Assembly: GCF_022374875.2 (NCBI RefSeq) | Contig: NZ_CP092427.2 | Span: 806,001-870,000, forward strand | Direction: 5' to 3' | Source of the DNA: Mycolicibacterium rufum | GTDB taxonomy: Bacteria > Actinomycetota > Actinomycetes > Mycobacteriales > Mycobacteriaceae | Length of the DNA: 64,000 nt | Shown here: positions 39,694 through 48,328 of the stretch, one piece after another | Numbering within the stretch: the stretch's first letter is position 1 | Layout: each line of letters opens with the position of its first letter | Notes under the pieces: model-generated | Told to the model about the DNA's origin: nothing | The model's database searches: none | The model's input: the letters and a program-made list of their open reading frames with translations, nothing else | Translations under genes and position numbers: made by a program

Positions 39694-41499
39694 GTGTGTG
39701 GAGCCACCGGCGAGATACGCCTCGACGGAACCAGCCCGGATGTGCGAGCCGTCACCGCGATGGCCGAGGTCATGGTGCCTCGTGGCCCTGACGCCGCGGG
39801 GGTGTGGTCGCAGGGCCGCGTCGCCCTCGGCCACCGGCGGCTGAAGATCATCGATCTGTCCGAAGCGGGCGCGCAGCCGATGGTGGACGCCGACCTGGGA
39901 CTGTCGATCGCGTGGAACGGCTGCATCTACAACTACGAGCAGCTGCGCGACGAGCTGACCGGCCACGGCTACCGCTTCTTCTCGCACAGCGACACCGAGG
40001 TCCTCATCAAGGCCTACCACCGGTGGGGTGACCGGTTCGTCGACCGACTCAAAGGCATGTTCGCGTTCGCGATCGTCGAACGCGACAGCGGCCGGGTGCT
40101 GCTGGGTCGCGACCGACTCGGCATCAAGCCGCTGTACCTGTCCGAGACCGCCGAGCGGGTGCGGTTCGCGTCGTCGCTCCCCGCCCTGCTGGCCGGCGGG
40201 GATGTCGACACCCGGATCGACCCGGTCGCGCTGCACCACTACATGACGTTCCACTCGGTGGTGCCCTCGCCGCGCACCATCCTGCGCGGTGTCACCAAGC
40301 TTCCCCCGGCCTCGCTGATGGCGATCGAGCCCGACGGCACCCGGACCGTCACCACCTACTGGGAACCCGACTTCACCCGCCGCGACGATCGCACCGACTG
40401 GTCCGAAAAGGACTGGGAGGACGCGGTTCTGGAATCGCTGCGGGTGGCGGTGAAACGGCGGCTGGTCGCCGACGTGCCGGTCGGGTGCCTGCTCTCGGGC
40501 GGGGTGGATTCCAGCCTGATCGTCGGCCTGCTGGCCGAGGCGGGTCAGCACGGCCTGGCGACGTTCTCGATCGGCTTCGAGTCCGTCAACGGCGTGGCCG
40601 GCGACGAGTTCAGATATTCCGACATCATCGCCGAGCGGTTCGGCACCGATCACCACCAGATCCGCATCGACACCGCGCGGATGCTGCCCGCCCTCGACGG
40701 CGCGATCGGCGCGATGAGCGAGCCGATGGTCAGCCACGACTGCGTCGCCTTTTATCTGCTCAGCCAGGAGGTGGCCAAGCACGTCAAGGTCGTGCAGTCC
40801 GGGCAGGGCGCCGACGAGGTGTTCGCCGGGTACCACTGGTACCCGCCGATGGGTGAACCCGGTGCGGCGTCGCTCGAGGGCTCCGTCGCCAGCTACCGGG
40901 GCGCGTTCTTCGATCGCGACCGGGCCGGCTACGCCGATCTGGTGTCGCAGGCCTACCTCGCCGACGGCGATCCGAGTGAGCTGTTCGTGACCGAGCACTT
41001 CGCGCGCGCCGGTGCGCAGACCGGGGTGGACCGCGCACTGCGGCTCGACACCACCGTGATGCTGGTCGACGACCCGGTCAAGCGCGTCGACAACATGACG
41101 ATGGCCTGGGGGCTCGAAGGGCGGGTGCCGTTCCTCGACCACGACCTGGTGGAGCTCGCCGCCACCTGCCCGCCCGAGCTGAAGACCGCCCACGAGGGCA
41201 AGGGCGTGCTGAAACAGGCCGCCCGGCAGGTCATTCCGTCCGACGTGATCGACCGACCCAAGGGATACTTCCCGGTGCCGGCGCTCACCCACCTCGAGGG
41301 CCCCTACCTCGACCTGGTCCGCGACGCCCTCTACGCGCCCGCCGCCAAGGAGCGGGGCCTGTTCCGCCCCGAGGCCGTGGAGCGGCTGCTGGCCGATCCC
41401 AACGGCAAGCTCACCCCGCTGCGCGGCAACGAGCTGTGGCAGATCGCGCTGCTCGAGCTGTGGCTGCAGAAGCACGGAATCACCGGGTCGGCCGCGTGA
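39694..41499 (+). CDS. N-acetylglutaminylglutamine amidotransferase (asparagine-synthase-like)
   Basis: This 601-residue AsnB-like enzyme has an N-terminal class II glutaminase domain with Cys2 nucleophile (MCGATGEIRLDG, then NGCIYNYEQLR), and an asparagine-synthase domain with the PP-loop LSGGVDSSLIVGLL near residue 267 and GQGADEVFAGYHWYP. It is paired with a GNAT-ATP-grasp protein, the arrangement of the N-acetylglutaminylglutamine amide (NAGGN) pathway described in Sinorhizobium and Pseudomonas. Here it would amidate the terminal carboxyl group of the dipeptide. GTG 39694 is required to expose Cys2, and TAGGGT 7 nt upstream suggests a leaderless mRNA. The next gene starts within its stop (GTGA). 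Confidence 0.9.
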   Translation: MCGATGEIRLDGTSPDVRAVTAMAEVMVPRGPDAAGVWSQGRVALGHRRLKIIDLSEAGAQPMVDADLGLSIAWNGCIYNYEQLRDELTGHGYRFFSHSDTEVLIKAYHRWGDRFVDRLKGMFAFAIVERDSGRVLLGRDRLGIKPLYLSETAERVRFASSLPALLAGGDVDTRIDPVALHHYMTFHSVVPSPRTILRGVTKLPPASLMAIEPDGTRTVTTYWEPDFTRRDDRTDWSEKDWEDAVLESLRVAVKRRLVADVPVGCLLSGGVDSSLIVGLLAEAGQHGLATFSIGFESVNGVAGDEFRYSDIIAERFGTDHHQIRIDTARMLPALDGAIGAMSEPMVSHDCVAFYLLSQEVAKHVKVVQSGQGADEVFAGYHWYPPMGEPGAASLEGSVASYRGAFFDRDRAGYADLVSQAYLADGDPSELFVTEHFARAGAQTGVDRALRLDTTVMLVDDPVKRVDNMTMAWGLEGRVPFLDHDLVELAATCPPELKTAHEGKGVLKQAARQVIPSDVIDRPKGYFPVPALTHLEGPYLDLVRDALYAPAAKERGLFRPEAVERLLADPNGKLTPLRGNELWQIALLELWLQKHGITGSAA

Positions 41500-43253
41500 C
41501 CGGTCGCGATCCGGAAGCCATCACCCTGGCCCTGCACGAGGCCTCCCCGCCCGACATGGTCGATGCGATGGCCGATGACGTGGTGCTCGAACTGGGTTGG
41601 GGCCGGCTCATTTTCGGCCAGACCTTCAGCGACCCGGAGCGGCTGGCCGAAGTCCTGCGCGCCGAGGCGCACGGCCGGCGCGACATCTGCATCTACGCCC
41701 GGGAACCGCACGTGCTGGTCTCCAAGGCGCCCGCGGAACTGTTCATCGACCCCAGCCACACCTACCGGCTGCGGTTCTCCGAGGACGAGGATCCCGGCCC
41801 GCCGCGCAGCGGCTTCACCGTCCGGGCGCTGCAGAACCGCGAGGACGCCGACGAGATGAACCGCGTCTACGTGCGGTGCGGCATGGTGCCCGCCCCGACC
41901 GACGTGCTCTGGGACAACCACCAGAACCAGCCGTCCGTCGACTATCTGGTGGCCGTCGGCGACGACGGCACCGTGCTGGGCACCGTCACCGGCGTCGACC
42001 ACACCACGCTGTTCGCCGATCCGGAGAACGGGTCCAGCCTGTGGACGCTCGCGGTGGACCCCGCCGCCACGCTGCCCGGGGTGGGCGCCGCGCTGACCCG
42101 CTCGCTGGCGTCGCTGTACCGCGAACGCGGCCGCGCCTACATGGACCTCTCGGTCACCCACGACAACAACGCGGCGATCGCGCTGTACGAGAAGCTCGGG
42201 TTCGCCCGGGTCCCGGTGATGGCGGTCAAGCGCAAGAACGCGATCAACGAGCCGTTGTTCACCCATCCGCCCGAGACCGTCGACGACCTGAACCCGTACG
42301 CACGGATCATCGCCGACGAGGCGATGCGCCGCGGGATCTGGGTGGAAGTGCTCGACGCCGAGGCCGGTGAGATGCGGTTGTCCCACGGCGGGCGCAGCGT
42401 CGTCACCCGGGAGTCGTTGTCGGAGTACACGTCCGCGGTGGCGATGAGCCGCTGCGACGACAAGCGGCTGACGCGGCGCATCGTCTCCGACGCCGGGATC
42501 GTCGTGCCGAAGGGACGGCTCGCCACCTACGACGCGGCCGATCACGAGTTCCTCGCCGAGGTGGGCGACGTGGTGGTCAAGCCCACCCGCGGCGAACAGG
42601 GCAAGGGCATCACGGTCGGGGTCGACGGACCCGAGGAGCTCGACGCCGCACTCGCCCGGGCGCGCGAACAGCATCCCGAGGTGCTCATCGAGCAGCGCGC
42701 CGATGGCGACGACCTGCGCCTGGTGGTGATCGACAAGAAGGTCGTCGCCGCCGCGCTGCGGATGCCCGCCGAGGTCACCGGCACCGGACGGCACACCATC
42801 GCCGAGTTGATCGAGGCCCAGAGCCGGCGCCGTGCCGCGGCCACCGGTGGGGAGTCCCGGATTCCGATGGACGTCGTCACCGAGACGACCGTGCGCGACG
42901 CCGGGTACGCCTTCGACGACGTCCTGCCCGAAGGCGAACGGCTGCGGGTGCGGCGCACCGCGAATCTGCACCAGGGCGGCACCATCCACGACGTGACCTC
43001 GACCGTGCACCCGGAACTGTGCCGGGTCGCCGTCGCGGCGGCCGACGCGATCGGCATCCCGGTGACCGGCATCGACCTGCTGGTCCCCGACGTCACGCAG
43101 CCCGAGTACGTGTTCATCGAGGCCAACGAACGTCCTGGACTGGCCAACCATGAGCCTCAGCCCACGGCACAGGCTTTCGTCGATTTCCTGTTTCCCGGCC
43201 AGCCCGGCATTCCACCGGCCTGGACGCCGGACGAGGCCGTCAGCGGGTCCTGA
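41496..43253 (+). CDS. N-acetylglutaminylglutamine synthetase, GNAT plus ATP-grasp
   Basis: This 585-residue fusion has a GNAT acetyltransferase domain (about residues 100-245: FTVRALQNREDADEMNRVYVRCGMVPAP, LWTLAVDPAATLPGVGAALTRSL) and a C-terminal ATP-grasp ligase (about 290-575) with VVVKPTRGEQGKGITVGV and FIEANERPGLANHEPQP. In the NAGGN pathway such a protein acetylates glutamine and ligates a second glutamine. GTG 41496 overlaps the amidotransferase stop by 4 bp. The pair is cotranscribed and probably induced by osmotic or general stress from the SigF-like site. The peptidase sometimes present in this system is not next to it here. Confidence 0.9.
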   Translation: MTGRDPEAITLALHEASPPDMVDAMADDVVLELGWGRLIFGQTFSDPERLAEVLRAEAHGRRDICIYAREPHVLVSKAPAELFIDPSHTYRLRFSEDEDPGPPRSGFTVRALQNREDADEMNRVYVRCGMVPAPTDVLWDNHQNQPSVDYLVAVGDDGTVLGTVTGVDHTTLFADPENGSSLWTLAVDPAATLPGVGAALTRSLASLYRERGRAYMDLSVTHDNNAAIALYEKLGFARVPVMAVKRKNAINEPLFTHPPETVDDLNPYARIIADEAMRRGIWVEVLDAEAGEMRLSHGGRSVVTRESLSEYTSAVAMSRCDDKRLTRRIVSDAGIVVPKGRLATYDAADHEFLAEVGDVVVKPTRGEQGKGITVGVDGPEELDAALARAREQHPEVLIEQRADGDDLRLVVIDKKVVAAALRMPAEVTGTGRHTIAELIEAQSRRRAAATGGESRIPMDVVTETTVRDAGYAFDDVLPEGERLRVRRTANLHQGGTIHDVTSTVHPELCRVAVAAADAIGIPVTGIDLLVPDVTQPEYVFIEANERPGLANHEPQPTAQAFVDFLFPGQPGIPPAWTPDEAVSGS

Positions 43254-43260
43254 GGCCGGG

Positions 43261-43824
43261 TCACCAGGTGCTGGTGCGCATCACGATCTCGGCCGCCAAC
43301 TGCGCCGTCGAATCGGCGGCTTGACGGCGGCCGAGCAGGTCGACGATCCGGTATTCGCCGTAGACGAACCGCTGGCTGGCCTTGGCGACGGCGCGCGCGG
43401 CGCTCGAGCTCACCAGCGCGGTGGTGTTCAACTCCACCGGCGGGCAGTGCTCGTCGCGCACCACACCCGACAGGTCGGGCACCCGCGGATGACCGCGGTC
43501 GATGACCACCAGACCGATGAACCGATCGAGCCGGGTGGCGGCCAGCTCCCAGGCGAGTTCCCCGCCGAACCGGTCGCCGACCAGCAGGGCCCACCGCACC
43601 TCGAGAGCGTCGAGGATGCCGATCACCGACTTCGGGGTGAGCCGCGGATCAGGACCGATGACCACGGTGCGCAGCGACGCGGTGTGCAACCGCTGGCACA
43701 CGGCTTCGTAGGCGGCCGGCGCCTTCTGCGCCGCTCCGAGCAGCACCACGACCGAGCCCTTCTCCGGACCGGCGACCTCGACGGGTACGCCGATGCCGTC
43801 GACGGTGATCATGGGAGAGGGCAT
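43261..43824 (-). CDS. Small alpha/beta hydrolase-like protein
   Basis: This 187-residue protein resembles an alpha/beta hydrolase core (VVVLLGAAQKAPAAYEAVCQRL, LLVGDRFGGELAWELAA, where GDRFGG replaces the usual GxSxG). The catalytic Ser is Arg or Phe at the elbow, so it is probably not a classical hydrolase. It is shorter than the typical 250-300 residues and lacks a clear catalytic His. ATG 43824 has TAGCGT 6 nt upstream (leaderless). It converges with the synthetase gene, 7 bp apart. Function unknown. Confidence 0.75.
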   Translation of the reverse strand: MPSPMITVDGIGVPVEVAGPEKGSVVVLLGAAQKAPAAYEAVCQRLHTASLRTVVIGPDPRLTPKSVIGILDALEVRWALLVGDRFGGELAWELAATRLDRFIGLVVIDRGHPRVPDLSGVVRDEHCPPVELNTTALVSSSAARAVAKASQRFVYGEYRIVDLLGRRQAADSTAQLAAEIVMRTSTW

Positions 43825-43885
43825 TGCGCCACGCTACAGGCCGGACCGGAGTCGGCGGGCGGGTTTTGCATGCTCCAAGGCGCCC

Positions 43886-44545
43886 TTACGCGGCCTGCGC
43901 GCGCTCGGCCTGCCGGGCGACGACGTCCAGAAAGGCCTGCGGCAGCGTGCCTTTGACCGGAATCGACGGGTCGTTCGTCGGGAACGCGATGCCGAACACC
44001 GCTGTGCGCCCCAGGTTCTCGAACGAGAAGTACGCGGAGCTGTCCGTACCGCCTAGGTGCATCGTCTGTTCGTAGACCAGCGCGTCGGGCCGAGGGGTCG
44101 TCAGCCTCGTCGTGGTCATCGGGATGCCGGGGTCGGTGGGCGCGAAGAAGGTGTCGAACGCCGCGCACCGTTGCGCGGTGGCGGCCAGCCGGTCGAGGTC
44201 CAGCTGCCAGGTGAGCACCGTGATCACCATGCGCGCGCCGTCGTAGGCGACCGCGTACTCGGCGGCGCTGCCGGGCCCGCGCTGGGCGGTCGAGGCGATG
44301 TCGCGGGTGAGCCCGTCGGTGCAGCCTTCGGGTTTCGACAGCATCGGCGGTGGACCGCCCTCCCCGTCGGCGGCGCCGGGTTCCTTGTTCACACGTGCGT
44401 AGCGCACGCCCGGGGGGAAGTCGGCGGCGGTCAGCAGCGCGCGGTCCAGCCGGGCACCGGGCCACGTCGGGGTACCGGTCACCGTCGGCGCGCACCCGCC
44501 GAACAGCAGCGCGACGACGGTCGCGAGTGCGGCCCGTCGCATCAT
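43886..44545 (-). CDS. Conserved mycobacterial lipoprotein
   Basis: This 219-residue protein has a short signal peptide ending in LFGGC, a good lipobox, so it is probably acylated and exported. The mature domain has two Cys residues (EGCTDGLTR and AQRCAAF) likely forming a disulfide, and a beta-rich core (YAVAYDGARMVITVLTW) resembling mycobacterial DUF5642/sensor-like lipoproteins. ATG 44545 has TAGCCT 6 nt upstream (leaderless); ATG 44542 is adjacent. It lies between the hydrolase-like gene and mapB on the same strand. No function can be assigned. Confidence 0.75.
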   Translation of the reverse strand: MMRRAALATVVALLFGGCAPTVTGTPTWPGARLDRALLTAADFPPGVRYARVNKEPGAADGEGGPPPMLSKPEGCTDGLTRDIASTAQRGPGSAAEYAVAYDGARMVITVLTWQLDLDRLAATAQRCAAFDTFFAPTDPGIPMTTTRLTTPRPDALVYEQTMHLGGTDSSAYFSFENLGRTAVFGIAFPTNDPSIPVKGTLPQAFLDVVARQAERAQAA

Positions 44546-44565
44546 GGCCTCAGGCTACCGACGGC

Positions 44566-45423
44566 TCAGGCCGCGGTGAGGATCTCCGCGCCGGTGTCGG
44601 TGACCACCAGGGTGTGCTCGAACTGCGCGGTCCACTTCTTGTCCCGAGTGGCCACGGTCCAGTCGTCGTCCCAGATCTCGTAGTCCAGGCTGCCGAGATT
44701 GATCATCGGCTCGATCGTGAACGTCATCCCGGGTTCGATCACGGTCTGCACCGAGGGCTGGTCGTAGTGCAGCACCACCAGACCGTTGTGGAAGGTGGTG
44801 CCGATGCCGTGGCCGGTGAAATCGCGAACGACGTTGTAGCCGAAGCGGTTCGCGTACGCTTCGATGACCCGCCCGACCACCGACAGCGCCCGGCCCGGCT
44901 TGACCGCCTTGATGGCGCGCATGGTGGCCTCGTGGGTGCGTTCGACGAGCAGCCGGTGCTCCTCGGAGACGTCGCCCGCCAGGAACGTCGCATTGGTGTC
45001 GCCGTGCACACCGTCGATGTAGGCGGTCACGTCGATGTTCACGATGTCGCCGTCCTCGATGACCGTCGAGTCCGGGATGCCGTGGCAGATGATCTCGTTG
45101 AGCGATGTGCAGCAGGATTTCGGATAGCCCTTGTAGCCCAGCGTCGACGGGTAGGCGCCGTGGTCGACCATGTACTCGTGAGCGATCCGGTCGAGCTCGT
45201 CGGTGGTGACGCCGGGCGCGACGGCCCGGCCTGCCTCGGCGAGCGCCCCGGCGGCGATCCGGCCGGCCACCCGCATCTTCTCGATCACCTCGGGGGTCTG
45301 CACCCACGGCTCCGAGCCTTCCTGCGCGGTCGGCCGGCCCACGTACTCGGGGCGGGGAATCGACGCAGGCACCGGCCGGGTCGGCGACACCGTGCCGGGC
45401 CGGAGGGCGGTCCGTACAGACAT
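44566..45423 (-). CDS. mapB: Methionine aminopeptidase
   Basis: This 285-residue type Ic methionine aminopeptidase has an N-terminal extension (about 40 residues with PRPEYVGRP, the SH3-binding-like segment of actinobacterial MapB) and the pita-bread fold. The metal ligands lie in [35 protein letters not shown] and FEHTLVV. It removes the initiator Met. The length equals M. tuberculosis MapB. The ATG at 45423 has TAGCAT 6 nt upstream, overlapping the -10 of the divergent thioesterase gene. Confidence 0.96.
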   Translation of the reverse strand: MSVRTALRPGTVSPTRPVPASIPRPEYVGRPTAQEGSEPWVQTPEVIEKMRVAGRIAAGALAEAGRAVAPGVTTDELDRIAHEYMVDHGAYPSTLGYKGYPKSCCTSLNEIICHGIPDSTVIEDGDIVNIDVTAYIDGVHGDTNATFLAGDVSEEHRLLVERTHEATMRAIKAVKPGRALSVVGRVIEAYANRFGYNVVRDFTGHGIGTTFHNGLVVLHYDQPSVQTVIEPGMTFTIEPMINLGSLDYEIWDDDWTVATRDKKWTAQFEHTLVVTDTGAEILTAA

Positions 45424-45430
45424 GACGCAA

Positions 45431-45439
45431 TGCTAGCGT
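45431..45439. promoter_or_regulatory. Overlapping divergent -10 elements of mapB and the thioesterase gene
   Basis: On the minus strand TAGCAT (45436-45431) ends 6 nt before the mapB ATG. On the plus strand TAGCGT (45434-45439) ends 6 nt before the thioesterase ATG at 45446. They share the palindrome GCTAGC, and the whole intergenic region is 22 bp. Both mRNAs would be leaderless, and RNA polymerase could occupy only one promoter at a time. Confidence 0.5.
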
Positions 45440-45445
45440 TCGGCG

Positions 45446-45832
45446 ATGGAGGTCACCCCGGGACACCTGTTCGCGCAGCTGAACTTCCGCGACGCCGAGG
45501 AGTCGGACGAGCGGATGGTCATCGAATTGGACAACCGTCCCGATCTGACGAACCGCCGGGGCGCGCTGCAGGGCGGTCTGGTGGCGACGCTGATCGACGT
45601 CGCGGCGGGCCGGCTGGCCGACCGCCTGGTGGGGCCCGGCCGCGATGTCACCACCGCGGACATGACGGTGCACTTCCTGGCGCCGGTGCTCGAGGGGCCC
45701 GCCCGTGCGGAGGCGACGGTGGTGCGGGCCGGCCGGCGGCTCGTGGTGATCGCCGTCGACGTCACCGACGTCGCCCGCGACCGGGCGGCCGCGCGAGCCA
45801 CGTTGAGCTTCGCGGTGCTCGACGAGCGGTAG
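45446..45832 (+). CDS. PaaI-family hotdog thioesterase
   Basis: This 128-residue single hotdog-domain protein has the PaaI/4HBT signature NRRGALQGGLVATLIDVAAGRLA and a final beta sheet (ATVVRAGRRLVVIAVDVTDVARDRAAARATLSFAVL). Such proteins hydrolyse acyl-CoA thioesters as homotetramers in the cytosol; the acyl chain is unknown. The start is ATG 45446, from the TAGCGT-N6 pattern. It is divergent from mapB and convergent with the DUF1707 protein gene (1 bp gap). Confidence 0.88.
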   Translation: MEVTPGHLFAQLNFRDAEESDERMVIELDNRPDLTNRRGALQGGLVATLIDVAAGRLADRLVGPGRDVTTADMTVHFLAPVLEGPARAEATVVRAGRRLVVIAVDVTDVARDRAAARATLSFAVLDER

Positions 45833-45833
45833 T

Positions 45834-46424
45834 TCAGTGGGCGCCGCGGCGGGGCAGTCCGACCCGCCAGGATTTCTGCGGACCGCGGATGTCGACCGAG
45901 CCGCACACCACCTTGCCGGTCAGCACCACGTGCGGATTACCCTCTGCCGGAGCGTCTTTGCGGTGATCGGTGGCGCTGCCCACGGACACCTCGACGTCGT
46001 CGATGGAGGCGCTGGCCCCGTCGGGCAGCCGCAGTTCCAGACCGCCGAACTTCATGTCGAGCTCGATGATCACGATCGGGCCCGCGAAGCGGGCGCGGGT
46101 GAGGTCGAGATCCACCGAGCCGACCCGGCGGTAGAGGGACAGCCGGGTGGGCACCACCCACTCGCCCTGGCGCCTCAGCGAGCCGAACACACCCCGCAGT
46201 TCCACCCGGTCGGCCGCGGACGTCACGATCGCCCCGGGGCCGGGCAGGTCGCCGACGAGGGCGTCCAGGTCGGACGGTAGACGGGCCCGGGACACCGCCG
46301 CCGAACGCTCCTCGAACTCCTGGATGTCGATCAGGCCGAGGGCGACGGCGTTGTGCAGCCGGCGCAGGGTGCCGTTGCGGTCGGCGTCGGAGATCCGCAT
46401 CTCGGGCACGGGCAGGTCGGTCAT
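45834..46424 (-). CDS. DUF1707 domain protein with cell-wall-stress-like C-terminal domain
   Basis: This 196-residue protein has an N-terminal DUF1707 helical domain (MRISDADRNGTLRRLHNAVALGLIDIQEFEERSAAVSRAR) common in actinobacteria and a C-terminal beta-solenoid-like part (IVTSAADRVELRGVFGSLRRQGEWVVPTRLSLYRRVGSVDLDLTRARF) resembling DUF2154/LiaF-type domains. It has no transmembrane segment, so it is probably a soluble or membrane-peripheral protein; a role in envelope stress is guessed from the domain. The position matches Rv2862c. It sits 33 bp downstream of the penicillin-binding gene's stop and reads in the same direction. Confidence 0.8.
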   Translation of the reverse strand: MTDLPVPEMRISDADRNGTLRRLHNAVALGLIDIQEFEERSAAVSRARLPSDLDALVGDLPGPGAIVTSAADRVELRGVFGSLRRQGEWVVPTRLSLYRRVGSVDLDLTRARFAGPIVIIELDMKFGGLELRLPDGASASIDDVEVSVGSATDHRKDAPAEGNPHVVLTGKVVCGSVDIRGPQKSWRVGLPRRGAH

Positions 46425-46457
46425 GACCGTTCCAACGTACCCCGCCGGGTACCGCCG

Positions 46458-48272
46458 TCAGGCCTGGTAGTCGGGCGGCAGCGAGTCGAGCATGCCCTTG
46501 AGCATGCGCACCGCGTACTCGGAGCTGCCGCCGCCGACGATCAGCGCCGAAAAGGCCATGTCGCCGCGGTAACCGGTGAACCAGGAGTGCGAGCCGCCCG
46601 CGAACTCCGCCTCCCCGGTCTTCCCGCGCACGTCACCGGCGCCCTGCAGGTCCTTGGCGGTGCCGTTGGTCACCACCAGTCGCATCATCGGGCGCAGGTT
46701 GTCCACCACGCTGCTCGGGATGGGCTGCCGGTCACCGGTCACCTCAGTGTCACGCCCCTCGATCAGGCGCGGCACCGGGGTCTGGCCGGCGGCGACGGTC
46801 GCGGCCGCCAGCGCCATGCCGAACGGGCTGACCAGGACCTTGCCCTGGCCGAAGCCGTCCTCGGTGCGCTCGGTGAGGTTGACCGTGGGCGGCACCGAAC
46901 CGCTGACGGTCGAGATCCCGGCGATCTTGTAATCGGGACCGATGCCGTACTGCGACGCGGCCTGCGTCAGGCCGCGCGGCGGCATCCTGCTGGCCAGCTC
47001 GGCGAACGTGGTGTTGCAGGAGCTGGCGAAGGCCCGCGACATCGGCACCGTGCCGAGATCGAATCCGCCGTAGTTCGGCACGGTGCGGTGCCCGATGTCG
47101 AGGTGGCCGGGGCAGCCCAGCAGCGTGTTGGGGGTCGCCATGCCGCGTTCGATGGCCGCGCCCGCGGTGACGATCTTGAACGTCGACCCGGGCGGATAGA
47201 GGCCCATCGTGGCGATCGGTCCCTCACGGTCGGCGGCCGCGTTCTGCGCCACCGCCAGGATCTCGCCCGTCGACGGTTTGATGACGACGATCATGGCCTG
47301 CTTGCCGGTGATGTCGACGGCGTTCTGCGCGGCGTTCTGCACGGCGCGGTCCAGGCTGATGCTCACCGACGGCGCCGGCGTGCCGGGCACCTCGTTGAGG
47401 ACGTCGACGTCGACGCCGTTCTGGTTCACGGTCACCACGCGCCAGCCCGGGGATCCGTCCAGGTCGTCCGAGACGGTCTTGCGGACCTCGTCGACGAGCG
47501 CCGGGGCGAAGTGCTCGTCGGTGGGCACCATCTCGGGCTGGGGGGTGATGACGACGCCGGGCAGGGCGCCGATCGCGCCGGCGACGGCGTCGTGGTCGGC
47601 CTGCCGCAGCGTCATCAGGCTCAGCGGACCCTTGGTCGAACTCGCCTGCTCGGCGAGCCGCTGCGGGTCGAGGGTGTTGTCGAAGCGGCGCAGGGCGTCG
47701 GCGACCGCGCGCGCGGTCGGCATCAGGCTGTCCCCTGCGGCCTTCGCATCGAGGGCGAAGGCGTAGCGGTAGCCGGGCACCAGCACGGTGGTGCCCCCGC
47801 GCTCGTTGACCGAGGCGCGTGGCGGCGCCTCCGCGCGCAGCGCCAGTGTCTGGTTCTCGCCCAGCCGCGGGTGCAGTCCGGTCGCGCTCCAGCGCACCTG
47901 CCAGCGGCCTTCGTCGCGGACCATGTTCAATTGTCCGTCGTAGGTCCAGGTGCGGCTCTTCGGCAGGTGCCAGGTGTAGCGGTAGGCGATGCTGCCGGTG
48001 TCCTCGGCGTACTTGGAGCTGAGGATCTGCGCGTCCAGACCGGTGGCCTGCAGGCCGGACCAGGCTTCGTTGAGTGCGGCGCGGGCGTCCTCCGGACGGT
48101 CGGCCAGCGCGGCGGCGGCACCGGTGTCACCCGTGGCCAGCGCCGCGAAGAACTCCTCGGCGGTCGGTTCGGGACCGTTGGGCCGCGGGGTACAGGCCCC
48201 CAGCGAGAGGACCAGGACGACGACCGCGACGATCGACGTCGCTGCCGATACGGATGAGACTCTTGTTGCCAT
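46458..48272 (-). CDS. Penicillin-binding lipoprotein, class B transpeptidase
   Basis: The protein has 604 residues: a signal peptide with lipobox LSLGAC, an NTF2-like MecA_N domain (about 35-150), a PBP dimerisation region, and the transpeptidase domain with SxxK (GSTFK near residue 363), SxN (SCN near 415) and KTG (GKTGEAE near 551). It cross-links peptidoglycan outside the membrane and is the counterpart of Rv2864c. ATG 48272 has TAACAT 8 nt upstream and no ribosome binding site. MecA_N domains are typical of low-affinity PBPs, so reduced beta-lactam binding is possible but not shown. Confidence 0.93.
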   Translation of the reverse strand: MATRVSSVSAATSIVAVVVLVLSLGACTPRPNGPEPTAEEFFAALATGDTGAAAALADRPEDARAALNEAWSGLQATGLDAQILSSKYAEDTGSIAYRYTWHLPKSRTWTYDGQLNMVRDEGRWQVRWSATGLHPRLGENQTLALRAEAPPRASVNERGGTTVLVPGYRYAFALDAKAAGDSLMPTARAVADALRRFDNTLDPQRLAEQASSTKGPLSLMTLRQADHDAVAGAIGALPGVVITPQPEMVPTDEHFAPALVDEVRKTVSDDLDGSPGWRVVTVNQNGVDVDVLNEVPGTPAPSVSISLDRAVQNAAQNAVDITGKQAMIVVIKPSTGEILAVAQNAAADREGPIATMGLYPPGSTFKIVTAGAAIERGMATPNTLLGCPGHLDIGHRTVPNYGGFDLGTVPMSRAFASSCNTTFAELASRMPPRGLTQAASQYGIGPDYKIAGISTVSGSVPPTVNLTERTEDGFGQGKVLVSPFGMALAAATVAAGQTPVPRLIEGRDTEVTGDRQPIPSSVVDNLRPMMRLVVTNGTAKDLQGAGDVRGKTGEAEFAGGSHSWFTGYRGDMAFSALIVGGGSSEYAVRMLKGMLDSLPPDYQA

Positions 48273-48328
48273 TGGGACAGATGTTAAGAAATAACGATCC
48301 GGTTTCGACGGAGGCGCACCGGGGCGCG

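Noticed and set aside
39694..41499. Housekeeping asparagine synthetase AsnB
   Set aside because: Coupling to a GNAT-ATP-grasp protein fits the NAGGN pathway better than asparagine synthesis.
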